64,000 nt of DNA from an uncultured Ruminococcus sp. (GTDB lineage Bacteria > Bacillota > Clostridia > Oscillospirales > Ruminococcaceae), in the NCBI GenBank assembly GCA_900538575.1, contig UPZA01000011.1, positions 1-64,000 on the forward strand. The letters run 5' to 3'. The position numbers were made by a program, and so were the translations under genes. The first letter of the stretch is position 1, and each line of letters opens with the position of its first letter. The notes under the pieces were generated by a model, which searched no databases, was not told the origin of the DNA, and worked only from the letters and a program-made list of their open reading frames with translations. Shown in pieces: positions 1-7,301 of this stretch.

Positions 1-13
1 CTTTGTCCCAAAG
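1..13. repeat. ICE palindrome copy A (partial)
   Basis: CTTTGTCCCAAAG is the right half of the palindrome seen complete at 1758-1782, cut by the window edge. It sits 5 bases beyond the stop codon of the minus-strand SpoVG-domain gene, the same placement as copies B, C and D. Confidence 0.6.
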
Positions 14-18
14 CCGCC

Positions 19-582
19 TTATCGGTCATCCCTTGCCTCCTTGCCCTTTGCCGGGGCGGGCCGGGCGGCGTTTTCCTTTCCGGCCTCTTTTGCGGCCTGC
101 GCCATCTGTTCCCGGATTGATGCGGGCCGTACCGCCTCGGCCCGGGCCAGCAGCTTTTCCACCGCCTGGTTGTAGCCCTGGGCCGCCGCCCGGTCAAGCT
201 GGGCCTGCAAGTCGCGGTTTGTTACCCGCGCCGTAGTGCGGTAGCCCGTCCTGCTGGTGGGATCGGGCTTGCTGGGAGCACCCAGGAACACCCCGTTTTT
301 CCCGTCCACCACCTTAAAATCATCCACCACCACGCCCCCGATGTTTACGCTGGCAAAGCCGATGAGCTTACCCTGGGGCTCAATGGGCCGCACCGTTACC
401 TGGGGCGTAGTGGCCTCCGCCACCGCCTGCTCCACCCGGAGCCTTACCGCCTCATCAATGCTGATGCCCTGGTTTTCTGCCAGCTCCGCAATCGGAGCCT
501 CAAACAATAAGCGCCGGAAATCCTCCTGCGCCGTATCCACAGCGGGGGCTCCCCGGCCCGCCGCCTCCTGCGTTTTCGCCAT
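19..582 (-). CDS. SpoVG-domain protein of a conjugative element
   Basis: A 187-residue protein. The middle, roughly residues 62-118, resembles SpoVG: a beta-rich stretch around GFASVNIGGVVVDDFKVV followed by NGVFLGAPSKPDP, matching the conserved 'G-hF-h-h-PSK' end of SpoVG. SpoVG is a small nucleic-acid-binding regulator. Here the domain has an N-terminal helical extension and an Ala/Lys-rich C-terminal tail of about 60 residues containing SIREQM, a short motif that recurs as IREQ near the C-terminus of ArdA (SIREQM) and PcfB (PIREQL) in this element. The start ATG has GAGAGG upstream. It is the last gene visible in the minus-strand transfer operon. Its role in the element is unknown; a regulatory nucleic-acid-binding role is inferred. 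Confidence 0.7.
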   Translation of the reverse strand: MAKTQEAAGRGAPAVDTAQEDFRRLLFEAPIAELAENQGISIDEAVRLRVEQAVAEATTPQVTVRPIEPQGKLIGFASVNIGGVVVDDFKVVDGKNGVFLGAPSKPDPTSRTGYRTTARVTNRDLQAQLDRAAAQGYNQAVEKLLARAEAVRPASIREQMAQAAKEAGKENAARPAPAKGKEARDDR

Positions 583-599
583 AGTTCAACCTCTCTTTC

Positions 600-1466
600 T
601 CAATGCGCGCCAAAGATACTTTTTGCAATCGTCCCGGTCTTGAACAGCATAAAGCAGAGCAAAACCGTATAACCCACGGCTCCCCATATCGCGCCGATGG
701 GATCGCCGCTTGTGGCGATCTCTTGAATGAGCACCGCATAGATGCCCACGCACAGCAGGATCAACAGCCCCTGGAAACCGATGGCGAACAAGGACTTCAG
801 ATAATTCTGCCCCATGCTCCCCATTTCCCGGTTGGACAAAGTAGCCACCGGGATGGGCGCTAAACTGGTCAGCATATAAATTTCCAGCATACGGCCATAA
901 ATCAGAACAAAGATCACGATGTTCAGCGCGGTCATGGTAAAGCCGATAAAGATAGACTGGAGCCACAGGCCCAAGAGGGAGCCGAGCCCCATTGTCTCCA
1001 GCGTGGCCTCCAAATCCGCCAGCATATCCGGCGATATGTCCGTGGAGCCCTGGATCACCCCCGCCGAGCTTGCAATCACACTCTGCGACACATCAAAAAT
1101 CGCGTTGACGATATTGAAGGTGTTGGAGAGGATAAGGATGGCCGCCGCCGTCTTGAAAATCCACTTGAAAAACATCCAGGTGTCGATGTCATGTAAGTTG
1201 TTGCGGTCTATCAGCATTTGAATGAGCTCATAGACTGCCACATAGGTTAGGACTAACCCGGCAATCGGTAAAATTACCGTCTCGGAAATCTGGCGGATGA
1301 GGGAGAAAACTCCGGCGTTCCACGCCGCCGGAGTTGTTCCCACCTCCCCCGCAATCTCCCCGACTCGGGCATTTACCGTATCAAACAGGCCGCTCAGATT
1401 GCCTAAAATGCCTTCAATGAGCAGGCTTTTGAGCCAGTCGGTCAGCCAGTCGGTGAGAAATCCCAT
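600..1466 (-). CDS. VirB6/TrbL-like conjugal transfer membrane protein (CD1112 type)
   Basis: A 288-residue polytopic membrane protein with about six hydrophobic segments (around residues 65-90, 105-125, 165-190, 190-215, 225-250 and 258-280) and an N-terminal amphipathic TDWLTDWLKSLL repeat. Sequence style and position next to Maff2 and VirD4 match the CD1112 family of VirB6/TrbL-like inner-membrane channel components of Gram-positive type IV secretion. It probably forms part of the translocation channel for conjugative DNA. It lies 17 bases upstream of the SpoVG-domain gene and 11 bases downstream of maff2, so the three are probably co-transcribed. Confidence 0.85.
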   Translation of the reverse strand: MGFLTDWLTDWLKSLLIEGILGNLSGLFDTVNARVGEIAGEVGTTPAAWNAGVFSLIRQISETVILPIAGLVLTYVAVYELIQMLIDRNNLHDIDTWMFFKWIFKTAAAILILSNTFNIVNAIFDVSQSVIASSAGVIQGSTDISPDMLADLEATLETMGLGSLLGLWLQSIFIGFTMTALNIVIFVLIYGRMLEIYMLTSLAPIPVATLSNREMGSMGQNYLKSLFAIGFQGLLILLCVGIYAVLIQEIATSGDPIGAIWGAVGYTVLLCFMLFKTGTIAKSIFGAH

Positions 1467-1477
1467 AAGCCGCTACC

Positions 1478-1690
1478 TTAAAACAGGCCGGACAGCAGAG
1501 GGATCAGCGTAGTGCCGAGCAGGATGATGCCGCCGCCCGCCATGAGCTGTTTCATGCCCTGGCTTTTGGAGCCAGGGTTGTCCGATCCGTAGCCCTCAAG
1601 GAGATTGACTACGCCCCACACGCCCAGGCCAGCGCCGAGAGCCACAACAAGGGTCTGTAAAGTATCAATAGCGGAAGAAAAGAACTGCAT
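1478..1690 (-). CDS. Maff2 family small membrane protein
   Basis: A 70-residue protein with two hydrophobic helices (about 12-32 and 48-68) separated by a short polar loop (EGYGSDNPGSKSQGMKQ). This is the Maff2 layout, reminiscent of VirB2/TrbC pilin-like subunits and common directly before the VirB6-like gene in CTn-type elements. GGAGG stands 6 bases before the ATG. A pilin or channel role is inferred from context and topology rather than shown for this family. Confidence 0.85.
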   Translation of the reverse strand: MQFFSSAIDTLQTLVVALGAGLGVWGVVNLLEGYGSDNPGSKSQGMKQLMAGGGIILLGTTLIPLLSGLF

Positions 1691-1757
1691 AGAGCCTCCA
1701 TTTCTCCGGGTGTTCCCCGGCCATGAAAAAAGCCGCCATCACTGGCGGCAGGTTACA

Positions 1758-1782
1758 ACTTCGGGACACTTTGTCCCAAAGT
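1758..1782. repeat. ICE palindrome copy B
   Basis: Arms ACTTCGGGACA and TGTCCCAAAGT separated by CTT; 10 of 11 arm positions pair. It begins 4 bases past the VirD4 stop codon (minus strand), between virD4 and maff2. Confidence 0.8.
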
Positions 1783-1786
1783 CCAT

Positions 1787-3640
1787 TTATGCAAAGGCGT
1801 TTGGATCGTCGATGTCGTCATAGTTGAGGATGTCCTCGTCCTCTTCCGTGAGCGCATCGTCCGGCACAGCCACCTCATACATCTCACACGCCTCGTTAAG
1901 CCCGGGACGCCTGCGGCGGTTGATGAGCTTATCAAGGTCAAAAGCGTTTTTGATTTTGTCGGCCTCAGCCGTGTATTTATAATTCGGGTGCTTTTTCAGG
2001 TCATACTTCGGGGAGTAGAACGGGGGCAGGCCCCTAAGCTGTAAAATGCACTTGTCCCCGGGCATGGTTGCCAGCTCGCTGGGCGTCATCAGCTCCCGAC
2101 CCAGCCGCTGGGTGTTCAGATTGTAGCTTTCCGACTGCCCCTTCGAGCGGCCATCGGTCTGCATATAGATAGTTGCCTTTCCCAGCCAGTTTTCTGATAT
2201 TTCCTTGATGGTGCTGGCCTCGCGGCCTCCCAGGAATACCACGCTGTCCATATTTCCGAGGATTGTCTCCGCGTGTTTATCGTAAATGGCCTTACACTGC
2301 GCCAACTGCTGGTAAAAGAGTGTCAGCGACACCTCGCGGGAGCGGATCACGGCGCAGATTTTTTCGAGCTGGGGCACCTGTCCCGTGTTGGCCGCCTCGT
2401 CCCACAGCACCCGCACATGATGGGGCAGGCGGCCCCCGTGAACATTGTCGGCCCTTTCGCAAAGCAGATTGAACATCTGCGAAAAGGCCAGGGCCACAAG
2501 AAAGTTATAGGTCTGCGTGGTGTCCGAAATGATAAAGAACACCGCCGTTTTCCGATCCCCGATGCGGTCAAGCTCCATCTCGTCATAGCTCATAATCTCC
2601 CGAAGTTGGGGGATGTCAAAGGGAGCCAGACGCGCACCGCAGGAAATCAAGATCGACTTTGCGGTTTTGCCGCTACTTAATTTATATTTGCGGTATTGCT
2701 TGACTGCGAAACAGTCCGGCTTGCGTTTTTCCAGCCCCTTGAACATATAGTCCACGGCATTTAGGAAATTTTCATCGTCCTCCTTTACCTCCATGCCGGA
2801 AATCATATCAACCAGCGTGTTCATGTTCCGATCCTCGGCGGGCCCCTCAAAAATGATATAGGCAATCAGAGCGCAGTATAAGAGCGTCTCCGCCTTCGTC
2901 CAGAACGGATCGCCCTCCTTGCCTTCGCCTTTGGTGTTGGAAATCAGCGCATCCACAAATTTGAGGATGTCCGCCTCATTCTTGATATAGGCCAGCGGAT
3001 TGTAGTGCATGGATTTTGAGAAATCAATGGAATTGAAAACCTTAATCCGATACCCCCGCCGTTGCAGGAAAGCCCCCACCTGGGAGAGCACCCCGCCCTT
3101 CGGATCGACACAGACAAAGCTGCACCCGCCCTTTTTGTCCGCACTGGCCTGGAGTAGCTGGGGAGTGAGCCAAAAGCGGGTTTTTCCCGAGCCGGACGAG
3201 CCGATGACGCAGGCGTTTAGGTTGCGGGCGTTGGCTGGATTTTTGGGGCGGGTGTTCATGGTAAGGAACTCCGTCCCGGTCAGAATGATGTTGTTTTCAA
3301 ACTTTGGATCGACGAAAGGGGCGATGTCTTTGGGGCCGCCCCACCGGGCCGATCCGTATTCTTCATCCCGTCTGTATTTTTTGGCGTTCTTGCTTTTGAA
3401 GTAAATCAAGAGCCGAAAGCCCACCGCGCCCACGATGCCGATGAGCCAGTCAAGGGGATTGAGCCCCGGCGCAAAGTCGGCAAAGGCCGGGCCGATGGTC
3501 TGGCCCAGGCCCATGAGCTTATGGGGCAAATCCGCGCCCCCGGCCAGCCGGTAGGCCGTCCCCATCTTTAGGCAGGCCCACAGCACGAACAGATAGGGGA
3601 TGTTGGGAAGTACATATTTCTTGATTTTATCTGTCCTCAC
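1787..3640 (-). CDS. VirD4-like coupling protein (CD1115 type, TraG/TraD family ATPase)
   Basis: A 617-residue type IV coupling protein that links the relaxosome to the secretion channel and powers DNA export. Two N-terminal membrane helices (about 12-28 and 62-82) precede the ATPase. Walker A is GSSGSGKT at residues 147-154, and the Walker B region is RVLWDEAANTG. The C-terminal part keeps the family pattern (STIKEISENWLG, MTPSELATMPGDKCILQLRGLPPF). Length is normal for the family. Its start overlaps the end of pcfB by 14 bases, typical of the pcfB-virD4 pair. The acidic C-terminus may be a docking tail. Palindrome copy B lies just after the stop. Confidence 0.93.
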   Translation of the reverse strand: MRTDKIKKYVLPNIPYLFVLWACLKMGTAYRLAGGADLPHKLMGLGQTIGPAFADFAPGLNPLDWLIGIVGAVGFRLLIYFKSKNAKKYRRDEEYGSARWGGPKDIAPFVDPKFENNIILTGTEFLTMNTRPKNPANARNLNACVIGSSGSGKTRFWLTPQLLQASADKKGGCSFVCVDPKGGVLSQVGAFLQRRGYRIKVFNSIDFSKSMHYNPLAYIKNEADILKFVDALISNTKGEGKEGDPFWTKAETLLYCALIAYIIFEGPAEDRNMNTLVDMISGMEVKEDDENFLNAVDYMFKGLEKRKPDCFAVKQYRKYKLSSGKTAKSILISCGARLAPFDIPQLREIMSYDEMELDRIGDRKTAVFFIISDTTQTYNFLVALAFSQMFNLLCERADNVHGGRLPHHVRVLWDEAANTGQVPQLEKICAVIRSREVSLTLFYQQLAQCKAIYDKHAETILGNMDSVVFLGGREASTIKEISENWLGKATIYMQTDGRSKGQSESYNLNTQRLGRELMTPSELATMPGDKCILQLRGLPPFYSPKYDLKKHPNYKYTAEADKIKNAFDLDKLINRRRRPGLNEACEMYEVAVPDDALTEEDEDILNYDDIDDPNAFA

Positions 3641-4106
3641 GAACCGCCTCCTTTACCCGTTCCCGCTTGCGCGGTTTCTCCTTCGCAAGCTGATCCGCCG
3701 CCTGTTTAAGTTGTTCCCGGATAGGAACGCGGCGGGACTTGGATTTATTCAGCACCTTCCGCGAGTATTCAGAAAAGCAGGCGGTAATCGCATCCGCCTG
3801 CCCAGCCTTGAAAAACAGCAGATATTTGTCCGGCCCGGTTTTGTAAAAGGCATAGTCCACATTCCACTTCCGGGCCACCCGGTCAAACGCCTTCGTGTCC
3901 CCGGATAGCTCAATGCTGTTTGTGGCCGCGCCGTGGGCCATGAGCTTTTTCACGCTCTGCCTGCCGTGGGGCGTCTGGTGCTCCCGGTGGGCCTTTCGGA
4001 TCTTCCGGCCCACAGCTCCCACCACATAGGCAAGGCCCCGGGCCGTCAGCTTGCTGGCGCGGACAGATATGGCAATCGTGCGCCGGGAAACATCTTCATC
4101 AATCAG
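3627..4106 (-). CDS. pcfB: PcfB family conjugal transfer protein; probable CTG start
   Basis: PcfB is a small accessory protein that works with the PcfC/VirD4 coupling protein in Gram-positive conjugation. The earliest GTG (4025) gives only 132 residues and cuts off conserved-looking sequence: the frame stays open upstream and encodes IDEDVSRRTIAISVRASK then LTARGLAYV, which fits the usual PcfB N-terminus. The only in-frame upstream codons before the TAA at 4107-4109 are CTG (4106-4104) and ATT (4103-4101). AGGAGG ends 8 bases before the CTG, so a CTG start and 159 residues are proposed. The C-terminal third is Lys/Arg-rich with PIREQL. The end overlaps virD4 by 14 bases. Confidence 0.75.
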   Translation of the reverse strand: MIDEDVSRRTIAISVRASKLTARGLAYVVGAVGRKIRKAHREHQTPHGRQSVKKLMAHGAATNSIELSGDTKAFDRVARKWNVDYAFYKTGPDKYLLFFKAGQADAITACFSEYSRKVLNKSKSRRVPIREQLKQAADQLAKEKPRKRERVKEAVREDR

Positions 4107-4130
4107 TTACACCGCCTCCTTTCCGGCGGC

Positions 4131-4157
4131 CACCTCGGGACAAAGTGTCTCGAAGTG
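4131..4157. repeat. ICE palindrome copy C
   Basis: Arms CACCTCGGGACA and TGTCTCGAAGTG around AAG, with two arm mismatches. It lies 4 bases past the ardA stop codon, in the gap before pcfB. Confidence 0.75.
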
Positions 4158-4161
4158 CCGC

Positions 4162-4875
4162 CTATCGTTCCTCACGCTCCTTATTAGAAAGTTTCCGATA
4201 GCCCTCCAGGGAGGAGCCGTCAATAATTTCTTTGTAGGCCGCCATCTGCTCCCGGATGGAAAGTTTCGGATAGGAGAAAACCCGGTGCTCGGCGGGAATG
4301 TCCTCGATCCCGTGATAGACCTCCCGGAAATCGTTGCTAACCTTTGTCACATAGCCGCCCGGGGCAAAATGTCCGTTTTCATTGATGGAGGCATCCCGCC
4401 CATAAGCCGCATAGTCAAAATATGGCTTTACATTTTCCGGCACCGAAAGGGCCCCCATCTCGTCCACATAGAGACGGCCAAGCGTTTCTTCATCCTCCAC
4501 ACTCGGATGCAGGGCAAAGCAGTCCAGATTTTGCGTAAGGTTGATAAGGTCTGCCACGCTGGAAGTATGACTGCCACAGTCAATCACAGCCTCGAATTTC
4601 TCCAAGTCGCTCTGATCCAGTTCGGAGAGCAGGCAGGCAAGATGATTGAGCTCGTCCAGATTTTCGTATTCCGTCAGATAGTCATAGAGCCCCAGCACAT
4701 CGCTGTCTAAGCTGGTAATGAAAAACTCCCCATACCGCACCCCGTCCACGCCGATGCGTTTTAGGAGCGCCTGCACTTCCTCCGTGGTAGTGGGGAATTT
4801 CAGCGTTTCTCCTAACACTTCGCCCTCGTTGTATTTCCCCAGGTTCGTGATGTAGGCTTCAAAAAGGGCCGCCAT
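4162..4875 (-). CDS. ardA: ArdA family antirestriction protein
   Basis: A 237-residue acidic protein. The ArdA core spans about residues 5-165: it opens with FEAYITNLGKYNEGEVLGETLKFP and continues with GVRYGEFFITSLDSDVLGL, the family's typical early region. ArdA proteins mimic the bent B-DNA target of type I restriction-modification enzymes, protecting transferred DNA in the recipient; the acidic composition here fits. The extra C-terminal part (DIPAEHRVFSYPKLSIREQM) is less typical and carries the SIREQM motif seen in other proteins of this element. Its ATG overlaps the stop of the upstream small gene by one base, so the two are translationally coupled. Confidence 0.88.
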   Translation of the reverse strand: MAALFEAYITNLGKYNEGEVLGETLKFPTTTEEVQALLKRIGVDGVRYGEFFITSLDSDVLGLYDYLTEYENLDELNHLACLLSELDQSDLEKFEAVIDCGSHTSSVADLINLTQNLDCFALHPSVEDEETLGRLYVDEMGALSVPENVKPYFDYAAYGRDASINENGHFAPGGYVTKVSNDFREVYHGIEDIPAEHRVFSYPKLSIREQMAAYKEIIDGSSLEGYRKLSNKEREER

Positions 4876-5222
4876 CAGCGGCGGCCCTGGCCCTTGACGG
4901 TCAAAATGCCCTCAAGGGTAGTAGCCGTGATCCCCAGACGCTGGGCAACGGCGATGTCGTTTTTCATGGCCTCGGTCATGGTATGGCCGCAGACCACCAG
5001 CACATGAGAGCGGCGGAGCAGATCGCGGCTCATATCAATGCCGCTTTTATGCTCCTCGGGAATTGCATCATTGAGAAACAAAGGCAGATACAGGGTAGGG
5101 CAGATGGGAGAAAACCCCGCCTCGTACACCGCCCGGCAATACCGGGCCGCCTGTTCCGCGTTTTCGCTGTCGCCGCCAAGCCATGCGGCGGTAATATAAG
5201 CAAGTGGCCGTTTCATTGTCAA
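4875..5222 (-). CDS. DUF4406/DUF7768-like small protein
   Basis: A 115-residue protein. It begins RPLAYITAAWLGGDSENAEQAARYCRAV and later has SGIDMSRDLLRRSHVLVVCG then MKNDIAVAQRLGI. This Rossmann-like pattern resembles the DUF4406/nucleoside 2-deoxyribosyltransferase-like proteins common in mobile elements, but no catalytic residue can be assigned with confidence. Function is unknown. An AGGTTTT-type ribosome site precedes the ATG at 5222. It is coupled to ardA, so a role early after transfer is possible (inference). A large nested hairpin lies 82 bases upstream. Confidence 0.7.
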   Translation of the reverse strand: MTMKRPLAYITAAWLGGDSENAEQAARYCRAVYEAGFSPICPTLYLPLFLNDAIPEEHKSGIDMSRDLLRRSHVLVVCGHTMTEAMKNDIAVAQRLGITATTLEGILTVKGQGRR

Positions 5223-5263
5223 AACCTCCGATCTTTTATTAAGGATACTTCAGCCCAATCCCC

Positions 5264-5295
5264 CCGCCCTTTCCCATTCATGGGAAAGGGGGCGG
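5264..5295. repeat. Short hairpin upstream of the ardA pair
   Basis: CCCTTTCCCA (5267-5276) pairs perfectly with TGGGAAAGGG (5281-5290) around a TTCA loop; CCG/CGG extends the stem past a two-base bulge. It lies about 40 bases before the start of the small gene. No U-tract follows on either strand, so it is not an obvious terminator. Confidence 0.65.
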
Positions 5296-5303
5296 CTCTG
5301 GAG

Positions 5304-5446
5304 GATATATGCCCCCGCCGCGCCGCTGGAAATAGCACAGCCGGGGCAGACCGTCAAGGGCAGGCCGCCGCAAGCGGCGGTGCGCTGCACCCTTGACGGC
5401 CCACTCCCGGCTGTGCAGGAATATAGGCGGCGACGGGGGATATATC
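5304..5446. other. Large nested hairpin (143 bases) between parB and the ardA pair
   Basis: Successive arms pair in register: GATATAT (5304-5310) with ATATATC (5440-5446); CCCCCG (5312-5317) with CGGGGG (5434-5439); CGCCGC (5321-5326) with GCGGCG (5427-5432); GCACAGCCGGG (5335-5345) with CCCGGCTGTGC (5406-5416); CCGTCAAGGG (5351-5360) with CCCTTGACGG (5390-5399); CCGCCGC (5365-5371) with GCGGCGG (5374-5380) around AA. This gives about 47 base pairs with small internal loops. No open frame of note crosses it. It may be a structured RNA, or a single-strand DNA structure acting during transfer such as an sso or an ssDNA promoter. Confidence 0.75.
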
Positions 5447-5480
5447 ATCACAGAGCCCTCTGCAAGAGGGGCGGGGCCCC

Positions 5481-5498
5481 TCGGGACAATTTGTCTCG
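5481..5498. repeat. ICE palindrome copy D
   Basis: TCGGGACA-ATT-TGTCTCGA core, 18 bases identical to copy E through TGTCTCG. The flanks CCCC (left) and AGTGG (right) pair poorly. It lies about 11 bases past the parB stop on the minus strand (6 bases if the AAGTG flank is counted). Confidence 0.75.
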
Positions 5499-5509
5499 AA
5501 GTGGACAGG

Positions 5510-6970
5510 TTACTTGTCTTTTTCCATCTTTTTCGGGGCCTTTGCCAGCTCGGGCGGCTGTTTCTCTTTCCACTCGTCCAGCAAGGTCATAATCTGCTCC
5601 TTCATTTTGGCGGGTGTAACCTCCTTGCCAAAATATTTCTCCAGTTCAGCCATCGAAATAATCACGCCGCGATCCTCCTTTTTCTTTTCTGATAAGATGC
5701 CGTCAATCACATCGCCGTTGAGCTTTCCCTCCTTATCCAGCTCCCGGAGCTGTTTGGCCTGGGCCAGAGAGGGAGACGCCTGCTCCCCATCAATGGAAAC
5801 GGCAATCAGACGCTGGTTTTTCGGCTTGATGTAAGAGAGCTCCACCGCAGGCATAAAGCCCATCTTTTTATCGTCCACCTTGTTTATGAGCTCCGGGACA
5901 AGATGGTTAAGGCGCAGATAACGCATGACCTTCTTATAATTCATGCCATGCGCGTTACCCACGATCTCAACGGAGCGTTTACCCACATCCCCCTCGGCCA
6001 CGCCTTTCAGCCGCCCGCCCTGGTGCTTAATGTCCTCCACTTCCAGATCCAAAAGGGCGGCCAGCTCGCTGGGGAGCGTCTGATCCCTCTGCTTATTGCT
6101 GTCCTTCATGGCCTCAACCGCCTCATGGTCAGTCATATCCCGGACAATAAAGGGCATTTCCTCCAGGCCCGCCAGCTCACTGCCGCGACAGCGCCGATGG
6201 CCCGCCACAATCTCATAGCCGTTTCCGTCCTTTTCGGGGCGGGCAAGGCCGGGAACCATAACGCCGTTGAGCTTGATGGACTCCACCGTTTCCTGCATTT
6301 TGGCATCGTCCCGCACCTTGAACGGGTGGGGCCGGAATGTGTGGAACGGATGGAGCTCGGAAAGTTTCAGATAAACCAGCTTGCCCTCCTCAACGGGACG
6401 GGGCGGCACAGCAGGCTCCTGCGGGGCCTGCTCCGGGGGAGCAGCCTCCATTGTGGGAGCACTTTTCCCGGCATCCGGGGGAGCCGGAGCCTCGGGCGCT
6501 TTCCCGCCACTTCGGGACAATTTGTCTCGTTTGGACGGCTGGGCCTCGCCGTGGGCCGCCTTGTCAGCCTTAGACGGGCGGCCCTTGCGGGGCCCGGCCT
6601 TCTTCGGCGTTTTTTCAGACTCCGCCTCGGTGTGCTCCGCCTTTTCAGATTTCGGGGGACGGCCACGGCGCGGCTTTTCGGGCTCCCCCTTTTCAGCGGC
6701 AGGATGCTCCGTCGCGGGAGCCCCGGCCTCCTGTTCCGGGGGCGTTTCCGCTTTTTCCACCTCGGCCCGGGCCGCCCGGCGCTTATCCGCCATGAGCGCG
6801 TCAATCTGATCCGCAGAGATGATCACATCGCCGGGCTCGGCAGGCTCGGCCTGCTCCGGCTGGTGTTCGGGAGCCGGGGCCTCACTGCGGGCCGGATCAG
6901 CCGCACCGGGCGCGGGAGCCTCCTCGGTTTTTGCCGCCTCGGGCCCCGTGTTCAGTTTTTCATCTGCCAT
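5510..6970 (-). CDS. parB: ParB/RepB/Spo0J-family protein with a long AT-hook-like N-terminal tail
   Basis: A 486-residue protein. Residues 1-195 are low-complexity Ala/Pro/Glu/Lys and include two AT-hook-like cores, RRGRPPK (about 101-107) and RKGRPSK (128-134). The ParB N-terminal domain runs from about residue 198 (VYLKLSELHPFHTFRPHPF) and contains the GHRRCR box, which in ParB proteins binds CTP. A helix-turn-helix region follows (LPSELAALLDLEVEDIK, GMNYKKVMRYLRLNHLVPEL). It probably binds centromere-like sites of the element for segregation or replication. Palindrome copy E lies in frame and encodes KRDKLSRS (147-154). AAGGAGG precedes the ATG. No parA is visible in the window. Confidence 0.87.
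   Translation of the reverse strand: MADEKLNTGPEAAKTEEAPAPGAADPARSEAPAPEHQPEQAEPAEPGDVIISADQIDALMADKRRAARAEVEKAETPPEQEAGAPATEHPAAEKGEPEKPRRGRPPKSEKAEHTEAESEKTPKKAGPRKGRPSKADKAAHGEAQPSKRDKLSRSGGKAPEAPAPPDAGKSAPTMEAAPPEQAPQEPAVPPRPVEEGKLVYLKLSELHPFHTFRPHPFKVRDDAKMQETVESIKLNGVMVPGLARPEKDGNGYEIVAGHRRCRGSELAGLEEMPFIVRDMTDHEAVEAMKDSNKQRDQTLPSELAALLDLEVEDIKHQGGRLKGVAEGDVGKRSVEIVGNAHGMNYKKVMRYLRLNHLVPELINKVDDKKMGFMPAVELSYIKPKNQRLIAVSIDGEQASPSLAQAKQLRELDKEGKLNGDVIDGILSEKKKEDRGVIISMAELEKYFGKEVTPAKMKEQIMTLLDEWKEKQPPELAKAPKKMEKDK
6510..6530. repeat. ICE palindrome copy E, inside parB
   Basis: CTTCGGGACA-ATT-TGTCTCGT lies within the parB coding region and adds KRDKLSRS to the low-complexity tail without breaking the frame. 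It is the only copy inside a gene. Confidence 0.75.
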
Positions 6971-7301
6971 TCACTAACCTCCTTTTCGTGAAAGTTGCAC
7001 AATTTTCGAGCTTAAATTTCTGTAATTATTTTTTGGCCTCCTTCCGGTCTATCCACGCAAAAAAGCCGCCCAAGATAGCACCTGGACGGCCTTTCGCGTA
7101 ATGTGATAGATCAATTTTTATTTTTTTCGGATTGTAGGCTCCGAAAAGCCTTGTATTTACAGCGTTCCTAATATGAAACAATCATAGGAAAGGGTTACCC
7201 TTTCCGTAAAAATCACTCGTTTTCGTCCGCGACAGAATGAGAGTTTTTGGCTTGTTGGGAATATCCCAAACCCACATCAAACTGGAATTTTGCGCATTAT
7301 G
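6971..7301. other. Gap between parB and the acetyltransferase gene
   Basis: No convincing gene. It holds the parB ribosome site, a minus-strand terminator-like hairpin (7059-7090), a near-perfect palindrome GGAAAGGG-TTA-CCCTTTCC (7187-7205), a second small palindrome TTGGGA-ATA-TCCCAA (7255-7269) and a CCGAAAAGCCTTGTATTTAC segment (7141-7160) that recurs near 8037. Base composition changes here from GC-rich to AT-rich. Confidence 0.6.
7059..7090 (-). terminator. Terminator or attenuator upstream of parB
   Basis: On the minus strand GCCGTCCAGG pairs with CTTGGGCGGC (one wobble and one mismatch) and is followed by TTTTTT. It would stop transcripts entering parB from the right, or act as a leader attenuator. 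Confidence 0.55.

Noticed and set aside
4051..4710. A 219-codon plus-strand frame over ardA and pcfB
   Set aside because: It runs antisense to two recognisable genes and shows no domain pattern.
5264..5295. Considered as a terminator of the transcripts passing the ardA pair
   Set aside because: The stem is perfect but no U-tract follows on either strand.
5903..6991. A 362-codon open frame on the plus strand opposite parB
   Set aside because: It is the antisense of a GC-rich, low-complexity gene; its Leu/Arg/Gly-rich translation matches no family and it has no ribosome site.
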